Part shown: positions 53,501 through 63,167 of the stretch, one piece after another
Position numbering within the stretch: position 1 is the first letter of the stretch
How the letters are laid out: each line of letters starts with the position of its first letter
DNA from: Lucinisca nassula
Taxonomy: Eukaryota > Mollusca > Bivalvia > Lucinida > Lucinidae
Reading direction: 5' to 3'
DNA: 64,000 nt
Assembly (NCBI GenBank): GCA_963580285.1
Contig: OY757013.1
Span: forward strand, 147,755,162 to 147,819,161
Notes under the pieces: generated by a model
Database searches by the model: none
The model's input: only the letters and a program-made list of their open reading frames with translations
What the model was told of the DNA's origin: nothing
Program-made: the position numbers and the translations under genes

Positions 53501-56500
53501 TATTACAGTCATTATTCTTGCTGTAGATTTTCAGATCTAGAACTATCCCACCCCACCCCTCAGACACTGCCCAAGTGTAAAAATCAGCAGGAAAAACCAC
53601 CACAATTGTCATAGTTTTACTGCTTAACAGTTACCACACCATATTTGGTCATTTAAATGTAACTTTTGTGAAGTTAGGGAGGGGGGTCAAAATATTATAG
53701 GGGGGGTCAAAATATTATAATAATATATTGACCCGCGGGTCATAATATTATGACCCGCGGGTCACTTTTTAGGCGGGTCAAAATATTATATGACACCGGG
53801 TCACTTGTTTGATCCATGACTTGTGACTAGCTGTGGTTAGAAAACCGTGGTTCCGTCCCAATATGATATTAGGTGTAGAGGGGACGTAAACTTAAGACGG
53901 GTTTAACCACATCTTCATCATCAGGGCAAACTCTTACAAGAGTCTGTTGGGTTATCCGTGATGATGAACCGTAATGAATTTTATTTTACAAGCATGTTCA
54001 CGTTGATTAAAAATAATTTTGTTCAAGAAGAATTACGAGTTCATTTTGTAATGATGCCGTTTTTGTCTGATAACTCAGTTTGTGCATGTATGTACATATA
54101 AAGAACGTGATGATGATAAGTGGGAGTATTTGGTCGCCACACGTCATAACGGCCTGAGCGGCGGGGATGACGTCAGCTGCGTCATCGGCGTCGCGAGGAC
54201 GGTTGTGACGGGGTGCCTACCAAATACAGAGTGAATTTACGGCAAACAGTGTTGGCCCTTATGAGACACTAACAAATGTTGTGAATTATAGATGAAAATC
54301 TTCTGTTGTAGTTTCTATCTGTTATTAATGTATTGAATTTGTGAATAGCTATATTTGTGAGCCGTGTCGCGGAGAAGGATATGAAATAGAGATTGTTATG
54401 TTTCCTGTTATTGGCAGCTGACCAGGTAGCGCAAAGGCGTGGTCTGTTCAATTGCCTCTTACTTGTGATAATGTAGTGAGCACAAATTTGATGAGTATCA
54501 TGCTCAGTAGTAGTGAGCATTAATTGATTTCTGTAGTGCTCAGTAAGGAAACATGAACTTTGAGTATTATTGTGTCAAGCGCTGGGTGCTGATAATTTGA
54601 TGCACAGTCAAGTTGAGTTCTGCTGTACGGTTATTTGTCGCATGCACTAATCAGCCTGTATGTCTGGTCGGCGCATGCGCAATAACTGTGTATGCATGAA
54701 CATATTCTTACTTCTCCGGGAGGGGGATCATGATATAGCCTGTATGTTTTGTGACTCGTTTCTAGTCCAGTTATCGTAATTTGCAGGCACAACAATGTGT
54801 GACCTGCTGCTCCCTGCTTCATAGCAGCAGGTACTGGTACGACGCTAGGCGTTAGGGTCCAGCAAGGGCGGACAGACCGCCGTAATCAGCGCCTACCAGG
54901 ATAGAAGCAGATTCTTCTAAATCATTGTTCGTTGTAAACAAATGTGATCATGGAAGAGGTCAACTTACCTTATTTGGACGATCACTAAACGTCTGATCAG
55001 CAAACGTGATCGCTAATCCTAGGATTATCAACTATGTTGATAGACTAGTTTTACTAGTTCGCGAGAGGAAGTGTCACGCGAGTGGGGATTCACCCTAAGT
55101 TATAAACTGGCCAGTCGCGTCTTGTGTTGATTCTTTTTTTTGTTTTTCTTGTTTTTGTTGTTTGCTTCTGTAGGTATTCACGTCACCCGTTCCGAGCACA
55201 GAACAGTGTTTTGCCTTCGGAGCGGACGTCGTGAGTTGGCTACAGAAGCAACAATTTGTGATGTTTTGTGTTAGTAAGTGTTGTATGTAGATACTGTAAA
55301 TAATTCATGTCATTCATTTAACATCTTTCTTGTGCCTTACCCCACAGCTGCCCGTACACCTGTCAGAGATCACGCTCGGTTGTCTTGTCAGCATGGGGGT
55401 TTGCGGGACGCCGTAAACCCACATGTAACATTTGGTGTCAGAAGTGGGATAAGTTCTCAATCCTCGAATTATGCGTTGGGCAATGAAACTACAGCCGTAT
55501 AGATTTCGGATTGTTGCAATTCGGGGCCAGGAAAATTAGGGGGCAGACTACCTCAGTAGGTAATTCTTCGCACGGTTGTTGTGTAAATAGCTGTCTTGTT
55601 TAGATAGGTTCATCCTATTCCATCTCTATATCTCTATACACAAAGAAAAAACATTTCTGATTGTTTTTTCTCCAAAAGGGGAAACCTTTGTTACGAGATG
55701 GAATAGGAAACCTCTCTGGTGCTTATGCACATCTAAATTATTTTAGCAGATATATGGTAGGGCGGTGCGAGTGAAATATTTTAGGTGAAATATGGTACGC
55801 AAACTGTGCGGCTCCATGAACAAGTCATGCACATATCATACAATGTATGCATGAGTGGTTTATAGAGAGCTGTTTTTACAATACAGGGGGCCGCTAAAAG
55901 GCCGAGTCCTATAGAATTTGCCTAAAAATCGCCAACCGCCAAATTGTGCCATATATGATTTTTATTCCCGTCACGTGTTGTGTGGGTGTTCGTTTTGACA
56001 GGAGTCATGTCATTGATTATAGGGTTGTTTTATCAATTTTTCCTATGGGAAATATACTATTTGAACGCAAATCCATTATCTACTCGATTTTTGCTATCTG
56101 GCTTTGTTTGTGGCCGGTATCTCCACCTCGCCACGAATTGAGCAAGGTAATACGAGTAGGCATGATTTTCTGGTAGTATTCATAGATATATAAACCCTGA
56201 AAAAAGCGGACACTTTAGCAGCAGGTCAAGTTGTAAGAGTTAACACAACATTGTGACGGGGAAATAGAAAGTATATTGAAAGGTATGTTAAATCTATGTT
56301 TAGTATTATTTTTGTATGAACATGCTTGTAGGTTTTGGAGGGGTTTACTTCTAGTATACTCCAACTTTCTGAAGCCTATTCTGAATTCACTGTTGTGGCC
56401 TGTAGTGATTAGGCTACTAGCTTTGCCAGCTAGACGTCGCAGAATTGATCCCAGGCTTCTCCAGTAGTAGAATGAGTCTTTCTAAGTGAGGTCCTGTCTC

Positions 56501-59500
56501 ATGCTGACCCTAGATGTTGGTGAGACGTAAAGTTGGGACACCCGCTCATTCTGGATTCATTTAGGCTTTTAGACCCCTTTTGTAGAATGTAATTAATAAA
56601 CGCCGGGTCACTTGTTTGATCCATGACTTGTGACTAGCTGTGGTTAGAAAACCGTGGTTCCGTCCCAATATGATATTAGGTGTAGAGGGGACGTAAACTT
56701 AAGACGGGTTTAACCACATCTTCATCATCAGGGCAAACTCTTACAAGAGTCTGTTGGGTTATCCGTGATGATGAACCGTAATGAATTTTATTTTACAAGC
56801 ATGTTCACGTTGATTAAAAATAATTTTGTTCAAGAAGAATTACGAGTTCATTTTGTAATGATGCCGTTTTTGTCTGATAACTCAGTTTGTGCATGTATGT
56901 ACATATAAAGAACGTGATGATGATAAGTGGGAGTATTTGGTCGCCACACGTCATAACGGCCTGAGCGGCGGGGATGACGTCAGCTGCGTCATCGGCGTCG
57001 CGAGGACGGTTGTGACGGGGTGCCTACCAAATACAGAGTGAATTTACGGCAAACAGTGTTGGCCCTTATGAGACACTAACAAATGTTGTGAATTATAGAT
57101 GAAAATCTTCTGTTGTAGTTTCTATCTGTTATTAATGTATTGAATTTGTGAATAGCTATATTTGTGAGCCGTGTCGCGGAGAAGGATATGAAATAGAGAT
57201 TGTTATGTTTCCTGTAATTGGCAGCTGACCAGGTAGCGCAAAGGCGTGGTCTGTTCAATTGCCTCTTACTTGTGATAATGTAGTGAGCACAAATTTGATG
57301 AGTATCATGCTCAGTAGTAGTGAGCATTAATTGATTTCTGTAGTGCTCAGTAAGGAAACATGAACTTTGAGTATTATTGTGTCAAGCGCTGGGTGCTGAT
57401 AATTTGATGCACAGTCAAGTTGAGTTCTGCTGTACGGTTATTTGTCGCATGCACTAATCAGCCTGTATGTCTGGTCGGCGCATGCGCAATAACTGTGTAT
57501 GCATGAACATATTCTTACTTCTCCGGGAGGGGGATCATGATATAGCCTGTATGTTTTGTGACTCGTTTCTAGTCCAGTTATCGTAATTTGCAGGCACAAC
57601 AATGTGTGACCTGCTGCTCCCTGCTTCATAGCAGCAGGTACTGGTACGACGCTAGGCGTTAGGGTCCAGCAAGGGCGGACAGACCGCCGTAATCAGCGCC
57701 TACCAGGATAGAAGCAGATTCTTCTAAATCATTGTTCGTTGTAAACAAATGTGATCATGGAAGAGGTCAACTTACCTTATTTGGACGATCACTAAACGTC
57801 TGATCAGCAAACGTGATCGCTAATCCTAGGATTATCAACTATGTTGATAGACTAGTTTTACTAGTTCGCGAGAGGAAGTGTCACGCGAGTGGGGATTCAC
57901 CCTAAGTTATAAACTGGCCAGTCGCGTCTTGTGTTGATTCTTTTTTTTGTTTTTCTTGTTTTTGTTGTTTGCTTCTGTAGGTATTCACGTCACCCGTTCC
58001 GAGCACAGAACAGTGTTTTGCCTTCGGAGCGGACGTCGTGAGTTGGCTACAGAAGCAACAATTTGTGATGTTTTGTGTTAGTAAGTGTTGTATGTAGATA
58101 CTGTAAATAATTCATGTCATTCATTTAACATCTTTCTTGTGCCTTACCCCACAGCTGCCCGTACACCTGTCAGAGATCACGCTCGGTTGTCTTGTCAGCA
58201 TGGGGGTTTGCGGGACGCCGTAAACCCACATGTAACAGATTCTGGTTATTAGATATGTCCATGGATAATGAGTGGACAAAAAATTAGTTTCCCCAGCAAA
58301 GGCAACTTTTGTGTGTGTGGGGTGTGGGGTGTAGGGGGGGGGGGGGGAGAGATTTGGTTTTACAACCCTTTCAAGAGTATTTCAGTTTGAGCCATTGTTA
58401 ATCGGAGGTGGGCAAAAACTTGAGTAATTGGAGAAAAACCACTTCACCTTCCATTACAGAACTTGGCATCTCACGTGTGACCCGAGAAAAACCACAGCTG
58501 TGAGAGACTTAATGATTAAGACTCAGCCCTCTTACCCAGTAGGCTTTATTCTAGTTTTTTGGTGCACTGAATGATTGATGTTTCAATGTAATGTTAATCT
58601 TTGTCCTGCTAAACCAGAATATGCACTACCTTTTTCAAACAGTGTAGATGCAATCTGATCAGTATCTACCAAGATTGACATTCAGTTCATGAATTTTAAG
58701 GAATACTAGCCCCCAGTGGGGCACGTATACCCCCGGCCAGGGCCATCGCCTCAGCTGAAACAAGAACTACAAAGGGAAATAACTCTAAAAGGCCTGACCC
58801 CTTGGCCCTTATTTTCTTTCCCACACTACAAGTAGTCATACTGATCATGTGTGCAAAATTTCAAGTTTCTATGTGAAGCAGTTCCTGAGATATCTTTGAC
58901 ACAAAATAATTGTTTACGGACACACAGACAGACGGAAAAGACAAAAATTATATACCCCCATTGCATACTTCGTATGCCGGGGGTATAAAAATACATCAAG
59001 TAATCTGACTGGCTGAAAGTCAGAAATGGGTGTGGCTAAATTCAGCAGGACAAAAGTTAAATAGAAACATCACACAGCCCAAATGCATAGGGGTAAATGT
59101 TTCTGTTTCTAAAAGAAGGACTATTTCACAAGCATTCAGACTTTAGCCTCACCTCCTGCTGCATAGACATTTGGAACACTCGTTGTGTAGCGATTCGTCG
59201 GTGTTTCCAGATTGCCACGTGGGTCAAGTTTGATAGCCATCTCATCAATGATCTCCTTCTCTGGACCAACAAAACCCATAGCTAGGAGAACCATGTCACA
59301 GTTATGGATCTGTTCAGAACCTGGAATGGATATAAATAAAATGCTATCAAGGACCCATAGAAAGTCATGGAAAAATGTCTCTAGAAGGTCACAAATCAAT
59401 TTAACAGATCTCCATATTAGGACAAACCAAGGTATTTTTGGGCACTTTTTTTCACCTCCACTAAACCAGATGTTGTGGGTACTTATTAACAAGAGGGCCA

Positions 59501-62500
59501 TGATGGCCCTGGATCGCTCACCTGATCCATAGTGTAACAAGTGGGCCCCAAAGAGGGCCATTATTGGCCCCAGGGCTTTAATGTGCATAATGTTGAGGGA
59601 GGTCTTATAGGTGAAGCTTCATACCAAACATCAACAAAGGCTATAATTTGAACAATCTTGGCAAAGGTCCACTAGATGAAGCTACACATCAAATATCAAA
59701 GACCTGGGCCTAGCGGTTTCAGAGAAGAAGATTTTTAAAGATTTTCCCTATATAAGCCTATGTAAAACCAAAGGGCCCCAGGGTGGGGGCATTTTTGGCC
59801 CCAGCACTATAATTTGAACAATCTTGGTAGGGGTCCACTAGATGAAGCTTCATACCAAATATCAAAGATCTGGGCCTTGTGGTTTCAGAGAAGAAGATTT
59901 TTTAAGTTTTTGGTGAAAAAAATCTATTTTTGGCTCCTGTGACCTAGATGTGCAACGGACCGGAACCATTTGAACAACTTTGAAAGGGGAGCACCTAAGG
60001 ATCATTCTTGTGAAGTTTGGTCAAAATCCGATCAGTGGTTTAGGAGGAGATGTCGTTTAAAGAAATTGTTTACGGACGGATGCACGGACGGACGCACGCA
60101 CGCACGACGGACAAAAAGTGATCCCAAAAGCTCACCTCGTCACTACGTGACGGTGAGCTAAAAATCACTGGACCATTACAATTCCTCTCAAGGATAATCG
60201 GTAATGGATACACACTTTGCATATTTGCTGCAGACTTTTCTGAGGAAAACAACTTTCCTGTATCAACTTTCCCACAAACTACATAAAACTCAATAAAAGG
60301 AGTTTATTCTTGACTCATCTGGAAGTGGAGAACTAGTAATATAATTGGGTTTTATTAGTTAAGCTGTTGTAGTTGAACAATCTTGTTTGTCAGGCAAGTA
60401 TGTCTGCTGTGTCTGCTGAATGTTGGGATTGACAAGACTCCTGCAGAAAAATGAATACACAGAATAAAAGATGTGTTAGATGTTAAAACTTATGCCGGAC
60501 TTGATTTTATGTTAGAACCTGGGGACCACCCTAGCAGTGGTCTAGCTTTGGTCAACATACACAACATCAGTCCATGTAGCTGAGCATGCAGGTGTGTGTT
60601 TAACCTTGTCCCAAATCCTGAAGACAGCTCATATATGTTCTAATATACCTGGAATTTCTTGCATGTCCCATCGTCCCATCTCGTTTTTCTTCCATTCTAC
60701 CAAGTAGGTCTTGATACCAGCCACATGACCATTACCATCATCAAGGAATTCCTGGGAAAAATAACATGAACCAACATATGAGAAGAGATCCTGTAGCAGT
60801 CTCCGACTTGGGCTCTTCAAACTCACATGTGCAGCCAACTAGTGAACCCTCTTTACAGCCAACTAGTCAACTCTCTTTAAACTGACATTCGAAATTACAA
60901 CAAACTTCAATACGACAATTTCAATGGAACAAATACTGAGCTGAAGGTGAGATGGATTAATGAAGATATTCAAAAATATTGTATTTAATACTCCAAGAAA
61001 CAAATGTTGAGGATATTTGTTAGAATTCCCTCTGCTAACAAATGTCCACAACATTTAATTCTTGGAGTAATTAAGAGAAAATGACTTAATTACCTTTTTC
61101 ATTATACAACTGTCAATTGAGATTATAATGTTATTAATCAAGTCATTTCGTGTAGGCCCAGGAACCGGTCCAAGGTCTGGTGCAATGGCCCGAGGCCGAA
61201 GGCCGAGGGCCAATGCAGCTGACCGACCTGTAACTGGGTCAATGCAAAATGACTTGATTAATGATAATTTTATTAATTGACACAATTAAAAATCATGATT
61301 ATTGATTTTTTGGCCTCACCTGACTTCAGTTAATATTGGTTGACCTGGTGTTAATACAGATGACCTCCGATCAATACAGGATAGTCAATTAATAAACTGT
61401 TTTATTAATTGACTCTCCTGTATTTATAGGAGGTCATCCATATTAACACCAGGTCAACTGATATTAACTGAGGTCAAAAAATCAATTATCATGTTTTTTT
61501 TTAATTGTGTAAATTAAAAAAATTGTCATTAATCAAGAAATTTCGCATTGACACAGTTACAGGTCCTCTGTCAGCTGCATTGGCCCGAGGCCGAAGGCCG
61601 CGGGCCAATGCAGCAGACCTTGGACCTGTACCTGGGCCAATACGAAATTACTTGATTAATAACATTATATTATAAAGGCAAAATGCAAGGGAACAAGTGT
61701 CATTATTATGAGGGTCCTCTGTAATAAGGCTAGCTGCATGACTTCTTACATGAATCTACTGATATCAAGGTCTCCTCTGTATGTCTCTTAGCAGCAACAG
61801 GTCTGGTGAGACTGCTTACATGCAGGCTGGCCTGAGCCTACGCTGGTGTGTGTGTGTGTGAATTTGGGTTTAACGTCGCTTTCAACAATTCTTCAGTCAT
61901 ATCACGACGGTGTCTGGTTGCGACAGGGAGCTCAATGCTCACTTTTGTAGTGCTGCCTCACTGAAGTATCATGTCCCAGTCACATTATCCTGACACTGGG
62001 TCGATCAGTCCTAGCTCTACCCCCCTAAATCTGAGTGCCAAGCAAGGAGCAGCTAGTACCATTTTTAACGACTTTGGTTTGTCGCGGCCCAGGATCAAAC
62101 CCGTGACCTCCTTTCCCCGGAGCGGACACTCTACCAACTGAGCTATCGGGGCCGGTGAAACCCAGGTCCTGTTTCTTGCTCAACTCTATTGTGAATGAAA
62201 TCTGTGGTGTTCATAAATATTGAAATTGGAGAATGTTATTTGTCCTGCTTACGAATTTTAAATAACTGTTGGAATTTTATATTTCCTATTCAGAAGGATA
62301 AACAGAATTTCTGTATCTTTTAATGTCAATACCGGTGAGTGGATTACCTTGCTGCATATATTAAAGATTCTAGGATCTCTACCAAACTTAACATCCACCT
62401 CTTCATGTCCATAGTCCATCTTGAACACCTTGGGAAACAGGGGCCAGGGATTACTGGGGCCTCTAGTCTTGGGAGGGGGTGGTAGGATCTCAAATGATGT

Positions 62501-62515
62501 GATGGATTTGGCACC
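50435..62515 (-). CDS. Glutamate synthase (GOGAT), C-terminal 191 aa in four exons; 5' part outside the window
   Basis: Exons read 62515-62348, 60751-60649, 59320-59153 and 50571-50435. All junctions are AG/GT, with phases 0, 1 and 1. The joined product begins [19 protein letters not shown], continues with [15 protein letters not shown] and [13 protein letters not shown], and ends AAGD+[15 protein letters not shown] through [13 protein letters not shown] and TGA. These are hallmarks of the small-subunit (FAD/NAD(P)H oxidoreductase) domain of glutamate synthase, which moves electrons from NAD(P)H to the large domain, where glutamine plus 2-oxoglutarate give two glutamates. The AAGD motif normally contacts FAD. 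In animals with GOGAT the two subunits are usually one fused polypeptide; only its tail is visible. Introns contain a foldback repeat and SINE, a tandem-monomer element, and a 7.6-kb LTR element. Confidence 0.9.
51518..53795 (+). mobile_element. Non-autonomous DNA transposon inside the 5' LTR, 4-bp CCGG duplication
   Basis: Ends TGTCAGATAATATTTTGACC and GGTCAAAATATTATATGACA are inverted. CCGG is present at 51514-51517 and 53796-53799 and once in the other LTR. The interior repeats the terminal motif GGTCAAAATATTATA many times, usually in G-run/C-run hairpins (GGGGGTCAAAATATTATA ... TAATAAAATGACCCCC), spaced by an AAGGAAATGGACTCAAAATA block. It also contains a SINE at 52272-52566. No transposase ORF. 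Confidence 0.85.
52272..52566 (+). mobile_element. SINE-like retroposon nested in the DNA transposon, 15-bp TSD
   Basis: TGGCCCCCGCCCATAGGGG to CAAATCAAAC. The target appears as AACAACATGATAATC (52257-52271) and AACAACAGGTTAATC (52567-52581), two mismatches. The unoccupied sister repeat AACAACAGGATAATC at 52753 gives the pre-insertion state. Confidence 0.8.
55433..55449 (+). promoter_or_regulatory. Primer-binding site complementary to leucine tRNA
   Basis: TGGTGTCAGAAGTGGGA begins two bases after the 5' LTR. It is complementary to a tRNA 3' end of the form TCCCACTTCTGACA plus CCA, which I know from insect leucine tRNAs. Confidence 0.8.
55674..55684 (+). promoter_or_regulatory. Polypurine tract
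   Basis: AAAAGGGGAAA, four bases upstream of the 3' LTR, in the normal position for plus-strand priming. Confidence 0.75.
55689..58237 (+). repeat. 3' LTR, uninterrupted, 2549 bp
   Basis: Carries TATATAAA at 56187-56194, AATAAA at 56595-56600 and TGACGTCA at 56975-56982. Short ORFs (for example 55946-56176) are shared with the 5' LTR and have no recognised domain. Confidence 0.92.
58602..59060 (+). mobile_element. MITE family A interrupted by a GCATACTTCGTATGC element
   Basis: CTTTGTCCTGCTAAACCA at the left and TTCAGCAGGACAAAAG-TTAA at the right; hairpin decayed. The insertion at about 58704-58990 ends TACTTCGTATGCCGGGGGTA, with ACGTATACCCCCGGCC near its start. Confidence 0.55.
58704..58990. 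mobile_element. Insertion with inverted TATACCCCCGGC / GCCGGGGGTATA ends
   Basis: About 285 bp. The ends GTATACCCCCGGCC and GCCGGGGGTATAAA pair. The body has AAGGGAAATAACTCTAAAAG and a GGACACACAGACAGACGG part resembling other bivalve interspersed repeats. Confidence 0.5.
59153..59320 (-). CDS. GOGAT exon (second from the end)
   Basis: 168 nt. It encodes [20 protein letters not shown] through [11 protein letters not shown], plus the first base of the next codon. The donor GTGAGG lies at 59152 and below. The terminal AAG+D (completed in the next exon) is the FAD-contacting motif of the family. Confidence 0.9.
59489..60163 (-). mobile_element. Pearl/Helentron-like tandem-monomer element, short copy, in GOGAT intron
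   Basis: AACAAGAGGGCCATGATGGC at one end and GTCACTACGTGACGGTGAGC-TAAAA at the other; about three monomers. It interrupts a GTGGGTACTT hairpin repeat at 59475. The 150-codon ORF at 59136-59588 merges this with the GOGAT exon and is not a protein. Confidence 0.72.
60164..60600. other. Intronic sequence without recognised features
   Basis: No ORF, array or hairpin I can support between the element and the GOGAT exon. Confidence 0.4.
60649..60751 (-). CDS. GOGAT exon (third from the end)
   Basis: 103 nt giving [20 protein letters not shown] to MQEIPG, then phase 1. The acceptor is TTTTTCCCAG and the donor GTATAT. The KxxxVEW and GRWxMxEIPGSE pattern matches GOGAT small-subunit proteins. It joins in frame with both neighbours. 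Confidence 0.86.
61113..61675. mobile_element. Foldback element: about 260-bp inverted arms, in GOGAT intron
   Basis: Both arms carry, in mirrored order, TTATTAATCAAGTCATTTCG, the palindrome GGCCCGAGGCCGAAGGCC, AATTTTATTAATTGACACAA and GGTTGACCTGGTGTTAATAC. The centre near 61385-61420 is AT-rich. Predicted to fold into a hairpin of about 560 nt. A lone arm sits at 21655. Confidence 0.75.
61845..62158 (-). mobile_element. tRNA-headed SINE, family 1, in GOGAT intron
   Basis: Same structure as 46644-46977 (TAGCTCAGTTGGTAGAG head on the reverse strand, CAGACACCGTCGTGATATGA body, (CA)n tail). TSD not clear. Confidence 0.78.
62200..62330. repeat. Fragment of the TTTGTCCTGCT / TTGGAATTTTA palindromic repeat
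   Basis: TGTTATTTGTCCTGCTTACG and AACTGTTGGAATTTTATATT resemble 1573-1793, decayed. Confidence 0.4.
62348..62515 (-). CDS. GOGAT exon (fourth from the end)
   Basis: 56 codons in phase 0, from [10 protein letters not shown] through [18 protein letters not shown] to [11 protein letters not shown]. The acceptor is TTTTCAG and the donor GTAATC. The segment lies between the nucleotide-binding motifs of the small-subunit domain. Homology to GOGAT was recognised by eye from the NPWP and YGHEE stretches. Confidence 0.87.
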
Positions 62516-62569
62516 CTGAAAATCAAAATTGTAATCTTAGCACAGCAGATCATCTAAATCAAGATGTGC

Positions 62570-62700
62570 TTTAAGGAGATATACCTTTAAGGGAGGCAAC
62601 TCTGCAAAAGTATTTTTGTCTCCCATGACAATAAGGTCAACTCTTGACACCTTCATGGGTTGACCCCTTTTTCCATGGGGCAGAGCTTATAGAAAAGCAA
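62570..62700. repeat. Copy of the AAGGGAGGCAACTC / GTTGACCCCTTTTTC repeat
   Basis: Shares TTTTTGTCTCCCATGACAAT and TGACCCCTTTTTCCATGGGG with 2690-2760 and 26370; the palindromic centre is lost. Confidence 0.4.
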
Positions 62701-62869
62701 ACAGGAAGTTTCAAAAGTTGTCCCCCTTTGAAAAATGGCAGAAAAATCTGCTAAGTGTTCCCATTCCCCTTAAAGCTTTCACCTCTTTTCACCTTCACCT
62801 CTGAAGTTCTTTCATCACTGATTTTGGGATGCTGCCATGGTTGCAAGTATGCTTCATACGTTTAACTAA

Positions 62870-62945
62870 AAAGAATGGCAAACAATGTCGATCATGTGGA
62901 AAACAGTGATCAGGATCTACACTGTTAGCATAAGTATCCATACTG
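62870..62945 (+). repeat. Degenerate ACAGTGTAGA-type hairpin
   Basis: GGCAAACAATGTCGATCATG / GATCAGGATCTACACTGTTA; no flanking MITE ends recognised. Confidence 0.4.
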
Positions 62946-63167
62946 ATCTACAGGGTGCAGGAGACTGAAAGGTATACACTTTAAGGTGAGTCACCTCTTA
63001 GAAGTATTGAAGTTGATCAAGCATTGTGCAAATGTCCGCTATGAAAGTAAACATTTAACCCTTCAAGCTATAGTAGACGAAAATAGTATTGTATTTTATA
63101 TTTCAGTGTGAAAAAATTCAATACAAGTGAATCAACTGCTGGGCCTTATTTTCTCTGAAAAAAAAAA

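Larger units (their letters stand above)
50600..55430 (+). repeat. 5' LTR (2549 bp) containing a 2278-bp DNA transposon
   Basis: Identical in layout to 55689-58237 up to 51517 and from 53800 onward. TATA-like TATATAAA at 51098-51105, AATAAA at 51506-51511 and a palindromic CRE TGACGTCA at 54168-54175 are candidate control sites. Confidence 0.9.
50600..58237 (+). mobile_element. LTR retrotransposon with giant LTRs and a 258-bp interior (non-autonomous)
   Basis: LTRs 50600-55430 (2549 bp once a 2282-bp insertion is removed) and 55689-58237 (2549 bp) share termini TGTTACGAG...ACATGTAACA and are flanked by the 5-bp duplication GATTC (50595-50599, 58238-58242). The interior (55431-55688) has a primer-binding site and a polypurine tract but no gag or pol. 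By eye the LTRs differ at only four positions (50753, 50957, 51232, 54409), so the insertion is young. It lies in the last intron of GOGAT, in the opposite orientation. Its proteins must come from another element. The leucine-tRNA primer suggests a Gypsy-like helper (inference). Confidence 0.92.

Noticed and set aside
54269..54822. Reverse ORFs of 83 and 63 codons repeated at 57076-57629
   Set aside because: LTR sequence in antisense; no recognised motif and no conservation evidence beyond the LTR pair.
59136..59588. 150-codon reverse ORF
   Set aside because: Only its last part is the GOGAT exon (59320-59153); the rest is intron and a tandem-monomer element.
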